From assembly GCA_012517905.1 (NCBI GenBank), contig JAAYUE010000069.1, positions 1-64,000 of the forward strand: a DNA stretch of 64,000 bases. The letters are read 5' to 3'. Numbering within the stretch: the first letter of the stretch is position 1; every line of letters starts with the position of its first letter. This DNA is from Clostridiales bacterium. Its GTDB lineage: Bacteria > Bacillota > Clostridia > Christensenellales > CAG-138. Made by a program: the position numbers and the translations under genes. Below are positions 34,120 to 44,031 of the stretch, piece by piece. A model generated the notes under the pieces. The model made no database searches and was not told the origin of the DNA. It was given only the letters and a program-made list of their open reading frames with translations.

Positions 34120-35718
34120 TCAATCGCGGATGATCTTGACGCTACTTTTGATCAATCGCTTTTCTTCGTACATTTTTGTGTCCGCCTGATGCAGAACGTT
34201 ATCCAGTATTTGATCGAACCCGCAGCTCAGCATCATGATTCCGTGGCTGACGCTGATGAGATATTTGCGATCTTTCGTCTGGTTGATCGCCTCGAACTCG
34301 GCGATGACACGCGACCAGACGTGCTCGGCCTGGGAATCGTCAACCCCCTGGAAGACAATCAGGAACTCGTCGCCGCCGAGGCGAATCAGAAAATCATCCG
34401 TACGGATTTTCGTGCGAACGGTGTTTGCCACGGTGGTGATCAACTCGTCTCCCGCCTCGTGGCCGAGCGTGTCGTTCACTTCCTTGAGGCCGTTGATGTC
34501 GATGAAGCAAACGCTCAACTGACATTTGAACTTCGATAGATTCTTATACAGATAGGAGAGTTTTTCGATGCCCGCCCGCCGGTTGTAGGCGCCGGTCATG
34601 GCGTCATATTCCGAAAAGAACTTCACCTGATTGCTTTTGATCTGGCTGCTGGTGACAAATCCCGCCAGCACGAGAGAAAAGAGGAACAGGACGATGTAAA
34701 ACGGATAATAATCGCTCAGCGAAGCGCGTGCAAGATCAACGAACCCGGTGTCCATGACGGCGCCGGCGCGGGACGACTTGGGGATAAACGTCACGATATA
34801 CCAGGTGCCGACATCGCAGGTGACAACGCTCCCCTCGTGGCTGGAGGAGAGAAGCTCGCTTGGCTGAATGCTTGTGTAGCAGAAATATCCGCTGCGGGTG
34901 TTCAGCGTGCCGCTGCCGCTCTCCTGAAACGAAGCCCACTCCTCCGGATACTGCGCGGCGAAGCTGACGGCGGATTCCGGGTCGAATGAAAACGCCCATT
35001 CGGTGGCGGGGTCGGCCTGATTGTACAGCCAATACCCCTGATCGTTCAGAAACGACAAGCTGCCGTTGCTGGACGAGGCGATGGACGCGATGATCGAGAG
35101 GATATCGCTGGCGGAATAGTTTAAAATGACGATGCCGTCAGGCTCTTCGCTCTGGCTGAAAAACGGGGTGGACAGGCGTATCACGGGATTGAACGGCGTT
35201 TCGATGACGCCGTTTTCAACATTCAGATCAAGCGGGGAAATATAGATGCCGTGCTCCTTCAACGACATGGTCTTTGTAAAATAGCTGCGCGCTTTTTTAT
35301 TCTGTAAATCTTCCGGAGCAACGACGGAGGCTTGGTTTTGTAAATTGTTGATCCGAACGATCTCGTCGCCGTCGGCGTTGAGGTAACGGATTTGATTATA
35401 GACTTCCCGGCGGCTGGAATATGAGAGCCAGAGCGTTTGAATGTCGCTGAAATCGCCGTCTTTCGGGAAATTCTGCTGGAGCGTATCGGTGATAAACTCC
35501 AGATCGGAAACGAGACGATTGATCTTGCTCGTGATCAGGTATTTTTCCGATGCGACGAGGCTTTTTTCCGATATGTCGATTTCGGTGCGCTTGATCCTGT
35601 CTGCGTTGGCCTGAATCAGCATGGTGACGCCCAGAAACACCACGGAAATGCCGAGAAAGATCAACGCAAAAGACAGAATAAATGTTTTTTTACCGGCTTT
35701 TTGGATGCGCAGGATCAT
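34120..35718 (-). CDS. Membrane-bound diguanylate cyclase with an extracytoplasmic sensor domain
   Basis: A 532-residue protein. Two membrane helices (about residues 12-32 and 325-345) flank an extracytoplasmic domain of about 290 residues that looks like a dCACHE/PAS-type sensor. The C-terminal GGDEF domain is intact: FSEYDAMTGAYNRR opens it, RLGGDEF is the active site, and RTDD five residues before it is the inhibitory RxxD site. It should make cyclic di-GMP in response to an outside signal. The ATG at 35718 has GGAGG upstream; the longer in-frame version is unlikely. Confidence 0.9.
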   Translation of the reverse strand: MILRIQKAGKKTFILSFALIFLGISVVFLGVTMLIQANADRIKRTEIDISEKSLVASEKYLITSKINRLVSDLEFITDTLQQNFPKDGDFSDIQTLWLSYSSRREVYNQIRYLNADGDEIVRINNLQNQASVVAPEDLQNKKARSYFTKTMSLKEHGIYISPLDLNVENGVIETPFNPVIRLSTPFFSQSEEPDGIVILNYSASDILSIIASIASSSNGSLSFLNDQGYWLYNQADPATEWAFSFDPESAVSFAAQYPEEWASFQESGSGTLNTRSGYFCYTSIQPSELLSSSHEGSVVTCDVGTWYIVTFIPKSSRAGAVMDTGFVDLARASLSDYYPFYIVLFLFSLVLAGFVTSSQIKSNQVKFFSEYDAMTGAYNRRAGIEKLSYLYKNLSKFKCQLSVCFIDINGLKEVNDTLGHEAGDELITTVANTVRTKIRTDDFLIRLGGDEFLIVFQGVDDSQAEHVWSRVIAEFEAINQTKDRKYLISVSHGIMMLSCGFDQILDNVLHQADTKMYEEKRLIKSSVKIIRD

Positions 35719-35945
35719 AAGGATACCTCCGTTGGTTTCGGAAAAAGACTGGCGATTGGGGAGGCGCCGGAAGGGGAGGCTGCAACGGGATTCGCACCGC
35801 ACGAAAAACGTCGCATAGCGTTGAATGGTGCTATCCATAGTCTATTCGCAGAGGAGAGCAAAGTCAAATGTCGTTTCGTAATAATCCTGTCGCCGTGTAA
35901 CGGTAAAGTAATAACAAGCAAAAGCAGGCGGCATTACGCAAAATC

Positions 35946-35972
35946 AAAAAGGCAGCCAAAGGACTGCCTTTT
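35946..35972 (-). terminator. Terminator of the tRNA operon
   Basis: Read on the minus strand: AAAAGGCAG-N8-CTGCCTTTTT directly after the tRNA-Pro CCA end. Confidence 0.85.
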
Positions 35973-35974
35973 GA

Positions 35975-36051
35975 TGGTCGGGGTGACTGGATTTGAACCA
36001 GCGACCTTTTGGTCCCGAACCAAACGCGCTACCAAACTGCGCTACACCCCG
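35975..36051 (-). tRNA. tRNA-Pro (CGG)
   Basis: A 77-nt cloverleaf on the minus strand. Acceptor arms CGGGGTG/CACCCCG pair, the anticodon loop reads TTCGGGA (anticodon CGG), the T-loop has GGTTCAAATCC, and CCA is encoded at 35975-35977. Confidence 0.93.
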
Positions 36052-36057
36052 AAAAAA

Positions 36058-36133
36058 TGGAGCCAATGTGGGGACTCGGACCCCAGACCTGCTGATTACG
36101 AATCAGCTGCTCTACCAACTGAGCTACATTGGC
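36058..36133 (-). tRNA. tRNA-Thr (CGT)
   Basis: A 76-nt cloverleaf on the minus strand. Acceptor arms GCCAATG/CATTGGC pair, the anticodon loop reads TTCGTAA (anticodon CGT), and CCA is encoded at 36058-36060. It precedes tRNA-Pro by 6 bp in one transcript. Confidence 0.93.
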
Positions 36134-36148
36134 AATTCGCACTTTTCA

Positions 36149-36177
36149 ATTATAGGCAACGCGGCTTTGAGTGTCAA
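36149..36177 (-). promoter_or_regulatory. Consensus promoter of the tRNA-Thr/tRNA-Pro operon
   Basis: Read on the minus strand: perfect TTGACA (36172-36177), 17-bp spacer, perfect TATAAT (36149-36154). Confidence 0.85.
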
Positions 36178-36266
36178 GTTATTTTAACGGAATCCCGACA
36201 AGGTTTTTTATCGCTTCGCCGCAACGCAAAATCATCCTGCGTCGATCGCATTTTTTGTATACGCAA

Positions 36267-36294
36267 ATAAAAAACGGGGCTGTGTGCGCTCCGT
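36267..36294 (-). terminator. Probable terminator after the zinc-ribbon protein gene
   Basis: Read on the minus strand: a short imperfect stem (ACGG..GC / GC..CCGT) followed by six T, 2 bp after the stop codon of the gene ending at 36296. Confidence 0.55.
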
Positions 36295-36295
36295 T

Positions 36296-36838
36296 TCAGC
36301 GGCGATCCGCAGCCGATTCGACGGCGGCGCCGGTACGCACCTGGTATTCGCGCCATTCCTTGGCGCACTGAAATGCGCCGATGACGGCCAATATGCCGCC
36401 GATGACGTTCAGATATCCGGCAAACGTGCCCTGCGAAATGAGATAGACGGCCACGTTAAACAGGCTGAACGCAAGGAAAACCACCGCTGCGATGCGGCTT
36501 TTGACCAGATGGATCAACAGCGTCAGCGTGAGGACGATCCCCGCGTCGAGTAGATTCAGCAGGCTGCCGCCCATGATGCCGGTAAAGGCCATCACAAGCG
36601 TGGCGACCACGCTGAAATAGCCAAACCCGGCGCCGGCGAGGCATAGGCGCGCGCCCTGCGAATACCGCTTGCGAAAGTCGCGCTTGCTCAGTCCCGGAGG
36701 CGCGTCGAGAGCCGCCGCCTGATTTGGGTGATCCATCCTGTGAAGAATCTCCTCGTCGGAGGCGATTTGACAGTCGGGACAGCGGTTTTCGTATGAATCC
36801 GGCAGTTCCCTGCCGCAGTGTGGACAATAACTAGGCAT
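36296..36838 (-). CDS. Zinc-ribbon membrane protein
   Basis: A 180-residue protein that starts with a zinc ribbon (YCPHCG and CPDC, residues 4-25), followed by a polar linker and four predicted membrane helices (about residues 65-165). Such zinc-ribbon/TM proteins are common in Clostridia and have no assigned function. GGAGG lies 7 nt before the ATG at 36838. Confidence 0.75.
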   Translation of the reverse strand: MPSYCPHCGRELPDSYENRCPDCQIASDEEILHRMDHPNQAAALDAPPGLSKRDFRKRYSQGARLCLAGAGFGYFSVVATLVMAFTGIMGGSLLNLLDAGIVLTLTLLIHLVKSRIAAVVFLAFSLFNVAVYLISQGTFAGYLNVIGGILAVIGAFQCAKEWREYQVRTGAAVESAADRR

Positions 36839-36955
36839 AGCAACCTCCAACCCTTCAATCTATTATCATCATACAAAATCATGCGTAGTGATACAAGTGA
36901 TATTGTTACCGCAGCGGCCGGAAAAACGGATTTGCAGCCGGCATGATGTAAATAG

Positions 36956-36985
36956 GAAAAATCCCCCGCGCAAGGCGCGGAGGAT
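36956..36985 (-). terminator. Terminator of the E2-like / AMP-ligase operon
   Basis: Read on the minus strand: an 11-bp stem with one mismatch (36975-36985 with 36961-36971) and 3-nt loop, followed by TTTTTCC, just after the ligase stop codon. Confidence 0.8.
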
Positions 36986-37001
36986 GAGGGACAATCTGGG
37001 A

Positions 37002-38750
37002 TTATATCGCCTGTTTTTCGAGTTCTTCCTTTTCAAGAACGGTGTATGCAACCTTGCCCACAAGCGTCTTTGGCAGCTCGCTGCGAAACTCGATGTCGTA
37101 CGGCATGGCATATTTGGCGACCTGCCTGCGGCAGTGCGCGAGGATGTCTTCCTTGAGCGCGGGCGTCGGCAACACGTTTGGTCGGAGCACGACAAACGCC
37201 TTGATCTTCTGCATGCGATAGTTGTCCGGCACGCCGATGACGCAGCTCATGAGCACCTTGTCGTGCGCGTCGATCGCGTTTTCCACCTGCGAGGGGTAGA
37301 CGTTGTAGCCGCTCGTGATGATCAGCCGCTTGATGCGCTGCCTGAAGAAGATGAATCCATCCGCGTCCATGGTCCCGAGGTCGCCCGTGTGCAGCCAGAC
37401 GTGCCCGTCCGCATGCCGCTTGAGCACATTTGCGGTCTCCTCGGGCTGGTTGACGTATTCCATCATCACGGAAGGCCCGCAGAGGCAGATTTCGCCGTCC
37501 TCGCCATAGGGGATTTCGTCCGTGGTGCCCGGCTTGACGATCTTGTAATACGTGTCCGGAAACGGCAGGCCGATGCTGCCTTCGCGATACATATCATACG
37601 GGGTCAGGCAGCTTGCGGTGACGCACTCAGTCGTGCCGTAGCCTTCGCGCACCTGCACGGTTGCGCCGTGCTCGGCAAGAAACGTGTCGAATTTCTTTTT
37701 CAGCTCGATGGAGAGCGTGTCTCCGCCGGAGAATACGCCCATAAGACAGCTGAGGTCCACGCCGTCCATATAGGGATTGCGCGTGATGCCCTCGTAGAGC
37801 GTCGGCACGCCGGCGATATAGTTCGGCTTTTCTTTTTTGAGCAGCTTTGCGTAGCTCTCCACGGATACGCGCGGCACAAGGATGGCCGTGACCCCCGCGA
37901 CGAGCATCGTGTGGATGCAGACGCCGAGGCCGAAGCCGTGGAACATCGGCATGGCGGCGAGCATGCGCGCGCCGGGCACGACGCAGTGCCCCATGGCGCA
38001 GGTCTGCAGCGCGAGGGCGTTGAAGTTGAGGTTGCTCAGCAGAATGCCTTTCGTCACGCCCGTGGTGCCGCCGGAAAACAGGATGACGGCGGGGTCGGTG
38101 CCGCGGCGCTCGACAAAGCAGCTTTCGTCCCGCTGCTTCGCGCCCTTGAGAAACGCGTCCCAGTAGAGCACGTCCGCATCCTTCGGAATCTTTGGCACCT
38201 TGCGCCCTTCGGTGAGCGCGAAGCCGACCTTCATGACGGGGGAGAGCGCGTCCTTGATGCTCGTGAGCACCAGCGTTTCGAAGGAAACCTCCTTGCGCAC
38301 CTCCTCAAACTTGCCGTAAAACGCGTCGAGGGAGACGACGGCCTTCGAGCCGGAGTCCCTGATATAAAATGCGATCTCGCCGACGCTCGAGAGCGGATGG
38401 ATCATCGAAGCGATGGCGCCGATGCGGTTGAGCGCATAGAAGCATAGTACGATCTGCGGGCAGTTCGGCATGCAGAGCGTGACCTTGTCGCCTTTTTGAA
38501 TGCCGATTGCGGCAAACGCGCGCGCGACGAGGCGGATCTGCCTGACGAGCGCCTGAAACGTCGTGCCCTTGCCCATGAAGGTGACCGCCTGATACTGCGG
38601 GTATAGATTCGCCGTGCGCTCGACCATGTCGAACATGGAAACGTCGGGATAGGAGAGCATGGGATCGACCTCGCCGTAAAACGAGAGCCACGGGGCTTTG
38701 ACGTTGGACATGTCCTCGCAATAGGGAAATCCGCTGTGATCAATACTCAA
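37002..38750 (-). CDS. AMP-dependent acyl-CoA ligase family protein
   Basis: A 582-residue adenylate-forming enzyme, most like acyl-CoA synthetases. The P-loop-like motif reads FSGGTTGVTKG, followed by EGYGTTECV and the A8 motif LHTGDLGTMDADGFIFF with RQRIKRLIITSGYNVYP. The conserved lysine region near the C-terminus reads PKTLVGKVAY. The start is TTG 38750, with AAAGGAGG 9 nt upstream, overlapping the E2-like gene by 11 bp, so the two are coupled. Substrate unknown. Confidence 0.88.
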   Translation of the reverse strand: MSIDHSGFPYCEDMSNVKAPWLSFYGEVDPMLSYPDVSMFDMVERTANLYPQYQAVTFMGKGTTFQALVRQIRLVARAFAAIGIQKGDKVTLCMPNCPQIVLCFYALNRIGAIASMIHPLSSVGEIAFYIRDSGSKAVVSLDAFYGKFEEVRKEVSFETLVLTSIKDALSPVMKVGFALTEGRKVPKIPKDADVLYWDAFLKGAKQRDESCFVERRGTDPAVILFSGGTTGVTKGILLSNLNFNALALQTCAMGHCVVPGARMLAAMPMFHGFGLGVCIHTMLVAGVTAILVPRVSVESYAKLLKKEKPNYIAGVPTLYEGITRNPYMDGVDLSCLMGVFSGGDTLSIELKKKFDTFLAEHGATVQVREGYGTTECVTASCLTPYDMYREGSIGLPFPDTYYKIVKPGTTDEIPYGEDGEICLCGPSVMMEYVNQPEETANVLKRHADGHVWLHTGDLGTMDADGFIFFRQRIKRLIITSGYNVYPSQVENAIDAHDKVLMSCVIGVPDNYRMQKIKAFVVLRPNVLPTPALKEDILAHCRRQVAKYAMPYDIEFRSELPKTLVGKVAYTVLEKEELEKQAI

Positions 38751-39639
38751 TGTTCAGTGCCTCCTTTGCCGGGATATCGAGCAGCGCGGGCTCGGCAAGC
38801 AGTTTTTTCATCAGGCGAATGCTCTTGGAGTAGTAGTACCCGTCGGCGATGCGCTCGTCCAGCGTCAGGCCGAGGTTGATCGCGGTCTTGACGGCGACGC
38901 TGCCGTCTTCGCCGTAAAATGGCTGCTTGTGCTTTTCGCCGATGACCACGAAGATGGAGTTCGTGCTCCAGTTTGCGAGGTGGTGATACCCCGCGTTGAG
39001 CTTGATGGAGCCAAGATTGGATACGAAGACCGAGCTGTTGTAGGGGTCCTCGTTCGCGAGGTCCTTCGGCATATGCCCGTGCGCGTCCAGCGAGCGGAGG
39101 ATGGCGACGATGAGCTTGCGCATCCACATCGGCGTCTTGGCAAGCGTGTCTAGGATATCCGTCGTGCCGTCTTTTTTCTCCGTTTTGCGCACGGAATACA
39201 CGAAGTCGGCGATTTTATCATGAACCATGTCGATCGCGGGCTTTTCGCTCGCCGGATCGTACTTGAGGATCATGATCGATTCGTCCGCGTTATCCGAAAA
39301 TGCTTTTTTAACGATGAAAGAAAACGTGATGTGATTGCGGTCGAAGTAGCGGTTGCCGATGATGAAGCGGTTCAGGCGCGGACGCATCTCGATCGTTCGT
39401 GCGAGCGCGGCGAGGAATACGTGGAAGAAGGTGAATTTGTACTCCGGGTTTTGCGCGTTTTTCCGTTCCAGATAGGCTTCGATGGCGCTCATATCGACGA
39501 GCTCCTGAATGAAGGCTTCGTTGTCCGCCCGGTTTGGCAGCATCAGCGGCATGAAAACATGCATCGAGTCGAGATCGCGAACAAGGGTCGCGTCGCGGCG
39601 GTCGCCGCGGCGGCGTTGTTTCGGTATTTCCATGTACAT
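38740..39639 (-). CDS. 2-oxoacid dehydrogenase E2-like acyltransferase fold, catalytic His missing
   Basis: A 299-residue protein with the chloramphenicol acetyltransferase/E2 fold but no lipoyl or subunit-binding domain. The final motif, normally DHRxxDG, reads DERIADG (Asp261-Glu262-Arg263), so the catalytic histidine is replaced by Glu; the Ser region NLGSIKLNAGYHH is recognisable. Its stop overlaps the AMP-ligase start, which suggests a joint function in acyl activation and transfer or binding. An ATG two codons downstream (39633) is an alternative start with better ribosome binding site spacing. Confidence 0.72.
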   Translation of the reverse strand: MYMEIPKQRRRGDRRDATLVRDLDSMHVFMPLMLPNRADNEAFIQELVDMSAIEAYLERKNAQNPEYKFTFFHVFLAALARTIEMRPRLNRFIIGNRYFDRNHITFSFIVKKAFSDNADESIMILKYDPASEKPAIDMVHDKIADFVYSVRKTEKKDGTTDILDTLAKTPMWMRKLIVAILRSLDAHGHMPKDLANEDPYNSSVFVSNLGSIKLNAGYHHLANWSTNSIFVVIGEKHKQPFYGEDGSVAVKTAINLGLTLDERIADGYYYSKSIRLMKKLLAEPALLDIPAKEALNIEY

Positions 39640-39835
39640 TCCATCCCAATCTTGAAGTATAAGTGCAAATAATGCCTAAAATATAACCGCATTTCGCAGA
39701 AATGTCAACAAATTGACACAATCGCAGGTTCTGCCGCGCGGGTCTTTCGACGTGCAAAATCGGAGAATTCGGCGGGTGAGCGGCGCAAAAACACAGCAAA
39801 TCCGCGTAAAATCGGCCGGAAATCGCGCCGGATCA

Positions 39836-39864
39836 TTGACAATATGCACGCGCATCGGTATACT
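39836..39864 (+). promoter_or_regulatory. Near-consensus promoter in the gap before the CNNM gene
   Basis: Perfect TTGACA (39836-39841), 17-bp spacer, TATACT (39859-39864). The predicted start near 39871 gives either a transcript for the short ORF at 39895 or a leader of about 245 nt for the transporter gene at 40117. Confidence 0.7.
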
Positions 39865-39894
39865 TTTCTTATATATGACCACGAGAGGACTATC

Positions 39895-39984
39895 ATGAGC
39901 GACGAAGAAAGCGACAGTACCGGCGACCACGACCACAATCGAATGACCGGATATTTTTTGAAGCACATAATCTGTCTCTGCTGA
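39895..39984 (+). CDS. Possible 29-residue peptide
   Basis: An ATG with AGAGGA about 7 nt upstream opens 29 codons ending at TGA 39984. The peptide starts MSDEESDSTGDHDHNR, acidic and His-rich, and ends in a hydrophobic segment with two cysteines (HIICLC). It sits 24 bp after the predicted start of a near-consensus promoter. It could be a small protein or a leader peptide for the metal-type transporter gene downstream. No homologue is known to me. Confidence 0.4.
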   Translation: MSDEESDSTGDHDHNRMTGYFLKHIICLC

Positions 39985-40116
39985 AACGGGAGCACAGGTT
40001 ATGCTTTTTCTATTTCTTGGCGATCAGGAATGAAAAAGCGCGCTTCTTTTTTTGCAGCGCGAACCGCGCTGTTGAATGTGTGAAAAAGTTTTTGACTGAT
40101 ATTACGGAGTAAAGGA

Positions 40117-41448
40117 ATGGGAAACGACCCCTTAGTTTGGCAATTGATTTTGCAGGCGGTGCTCATCGCGCTCAACGCCGTGTTTGCGTGCGCGGAGATT
40201 GCCGTCATCACCATGAACGACGCGAAGCTTGCAAAGCTCGCCGCGGAGGGAGACAAGCGCGCGGTGAAGCTCGCGCGGCTGACAAGCCAGCCCGCGCGGT
40301 TTCTGGCGACCATACAGGTCGCCATCACGCTGTCCGGCTTTCTGGGCAGCGCATTTGCGGCGAACAACTTCGCCAAGCGCATCACCGAAGCGATTTCGCA
40401 GAGCGGAAGCGCGATCTCCGCGCAGACGATCAATACGATCTCGGTGCTGGGAATCACGCTGATTCTGACGTTTTTCACGCTGGTCTTCGGCGAGCTCGTG
40501 CCAAAGCGCGTCGCCATGAAAAACGCGGAGAAGCTCGCCCTCGGCATGGCGGGCATGATCAACGGCGTTGCGACGGTCTTTGCGCCGCTCGTATGGCTGC
40601 TCACGGCCTCGACCAACGGCATACTGCGCCTGCTGGGGATCGACCCCAATGCGGAGGACGAGGAAGTCACGGAAGAAGAGATCCGCATGATGGTGGACGT
40701 CGGCTCGGAAAAGGGCACGATCGAAGCCAGCGAAAAAGAAATGATCCACAATGTGTTCGAGTTCGACAACATCTCGGCGGAGGACATCCTCACGCATCGC
40801 ACGCAGGTGGACATCCTCTGGCTGGACGAGAGCGACGCGGACTGGGCGGAGACGATCCATGGCACGCGGCACTCGTTTTATCCCATCTGCCGGGACAGTT
40901 CGGACGACGTTGTGGGCGTGCTCGACGCAAAGACGTATTTTCGCCTGAACGACCACTCGCGCGAGAGCGTGATGGCGCAGGCGGTGCAGCCCGCGCGATT
41001 TGTGCCCGAGTCGATCAAGGCGGACGACCTTTTCCTCGACATGAAGCGCAGCCGCAACCACTTCGCGGTGGTGATGGACGAATACGGCGGCATGTGCGGC
41101 ATCGTGACCATGAACGACCTCATCGAGGTGATCGTTGGCGACATCGACGAGGAGGAAGACGACGGCGAACCGGTGATCACGCTGGTTTCGGACGGCGTCT
41201 GGCGCACGCAGGGTTCCGTGCAGCTCGAGGACATCTCCGAGGCGATCGGCTGCACGCTGCCGAGCGGGGATTTCGACACGCTCAACGGGCTCGTCTTCAG
41301 CGTGCTCAACGAGATTCCGGACGACGGCACGAGATTTTGCGTGGACGTCGCGTGTCTGCATATCGACGTGCAGGAGATGAAAAACCACGGCATCGAACGC
41401 GCGGAGATTTCGCTGCTGCCACAGCAGCTGGAGGAGCAGCCCAAGTAA
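40117..41448 (+). CDS. CNNM/CorC-type transporter (hemolysin family)
   Basis: A 443-residue membrane protein. An N-terminal DUF21 domain (about residues 1-190, with three to four helices and GELVPKRVAMKNA) is followed by a CBS pair (about 205-330, with FAVVMDEYGGMCGIVTMNDLIEVIVGDI) and a C-terminal CorC/HlyC domain. Family members move Mg2+ or other divalent cations or regulate their efflux. Ribosome binding site GGAG/AAAGGA. The 477-bp gap before it contains a promoter and a short ORF. Confidence 0.9.
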   Translation: MGNDPLVWQLILQAVLIALNAVFACAEIAVITMNDAKLAKLAAEGDKRAVKLARLTSQPARFLATIQVAITLSGFLGSAFAANNFAKRITEAISQSGSAISAQTINTISVLGITLILTFFTLVFGELVPKRVAMKNAEKLALGMAGMINGVATVFAPLVWLLTASTNGILRLLGIDPNAEDEEVTEEEIRMMVDVGSEKGTIEASEKEMIHNVFEFDNISAEDILTHRTQVDILWLDESDADWAETIHGTRHSFYPICRDSSDDVVGVLDAKTYFRLNDHSRESVMAQAVQPARFVPESIKADDLFLDMKRSRNHFAVVMDEYGGMCGIVTMNDLIEVIVGDIDEEEDDGEPVITLVSDGVWRTQGSVQLEDISEAIGCTLPSGDFDTLNGLVFSVLNEIPDDGTRFCVDVACLHIDVQEMKNHGIERAEISLLPQQLEEQPK

Positions 41449-41463
41449 CATACATGCAACGAT

Positions 41464-41500
41464 AAAAACAAAGCGCCGGTTTTCCGGCGCTTTGTTTTTT
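41464..41500. terminator. Bidirectional terminator between the CNNM and topoisomerase A genes
   Basis: Perfect stem (41464-41479 with 41484-41499) around TTTT, A-rich on the left and T-rich on the right. Confidence 0.9.
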
Positions 41501-41513
41501 GCGTATTTTGCGA

Positions 41514-43910
<2,397 letters not shown>

Positions 43911-43962
43911 ATCGCAGTTCCTTTATCTTCGCTTGATCCGGTGTTTCGCTTATGGATGGAAT

Positions 43963-44016
43963 CTAGTCTTTCAGTTTTTCAAACATTTCGCTTGCGCCTT
44001 TGTTGAAGTCCGCGTT
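43963..44016 (-). repeat. Duplicate of the 3' coding end of the topoisomerase B gene
   Basis: These 54 bases encode, on the minus strand, the same 17 residues plus stop that end the gene at 44032 (NADFNKGASEMFEKLKD), with the stop as TAG instead of TAA. Several third-position bases differ (for example GCG GAC TTC AAC against GCC GAC TTT AAT), while the amino acids are identical. It starts 15 bp past the gene's own stop codon. Confidence 0.85.
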
Positions 44017-44031
44017 TCTGCGACTTGTATG

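Noticed and set aside
40049..40064. Terminator-like AAGCGCGCTT followed by a T run before the CNNM gene
   Set aside because: The position is near 40038-40058, and the palindrome has no loop, so a stable hairpin of terminator type is unlikely; it was not called.
39871..40116. Mg2+ (M-box), NiCo or manganese riboswitch before the CNNM gene
   Set aside because: None of the conserved core motifs I remember for these classes could be found by eye. A covariance search would decide.
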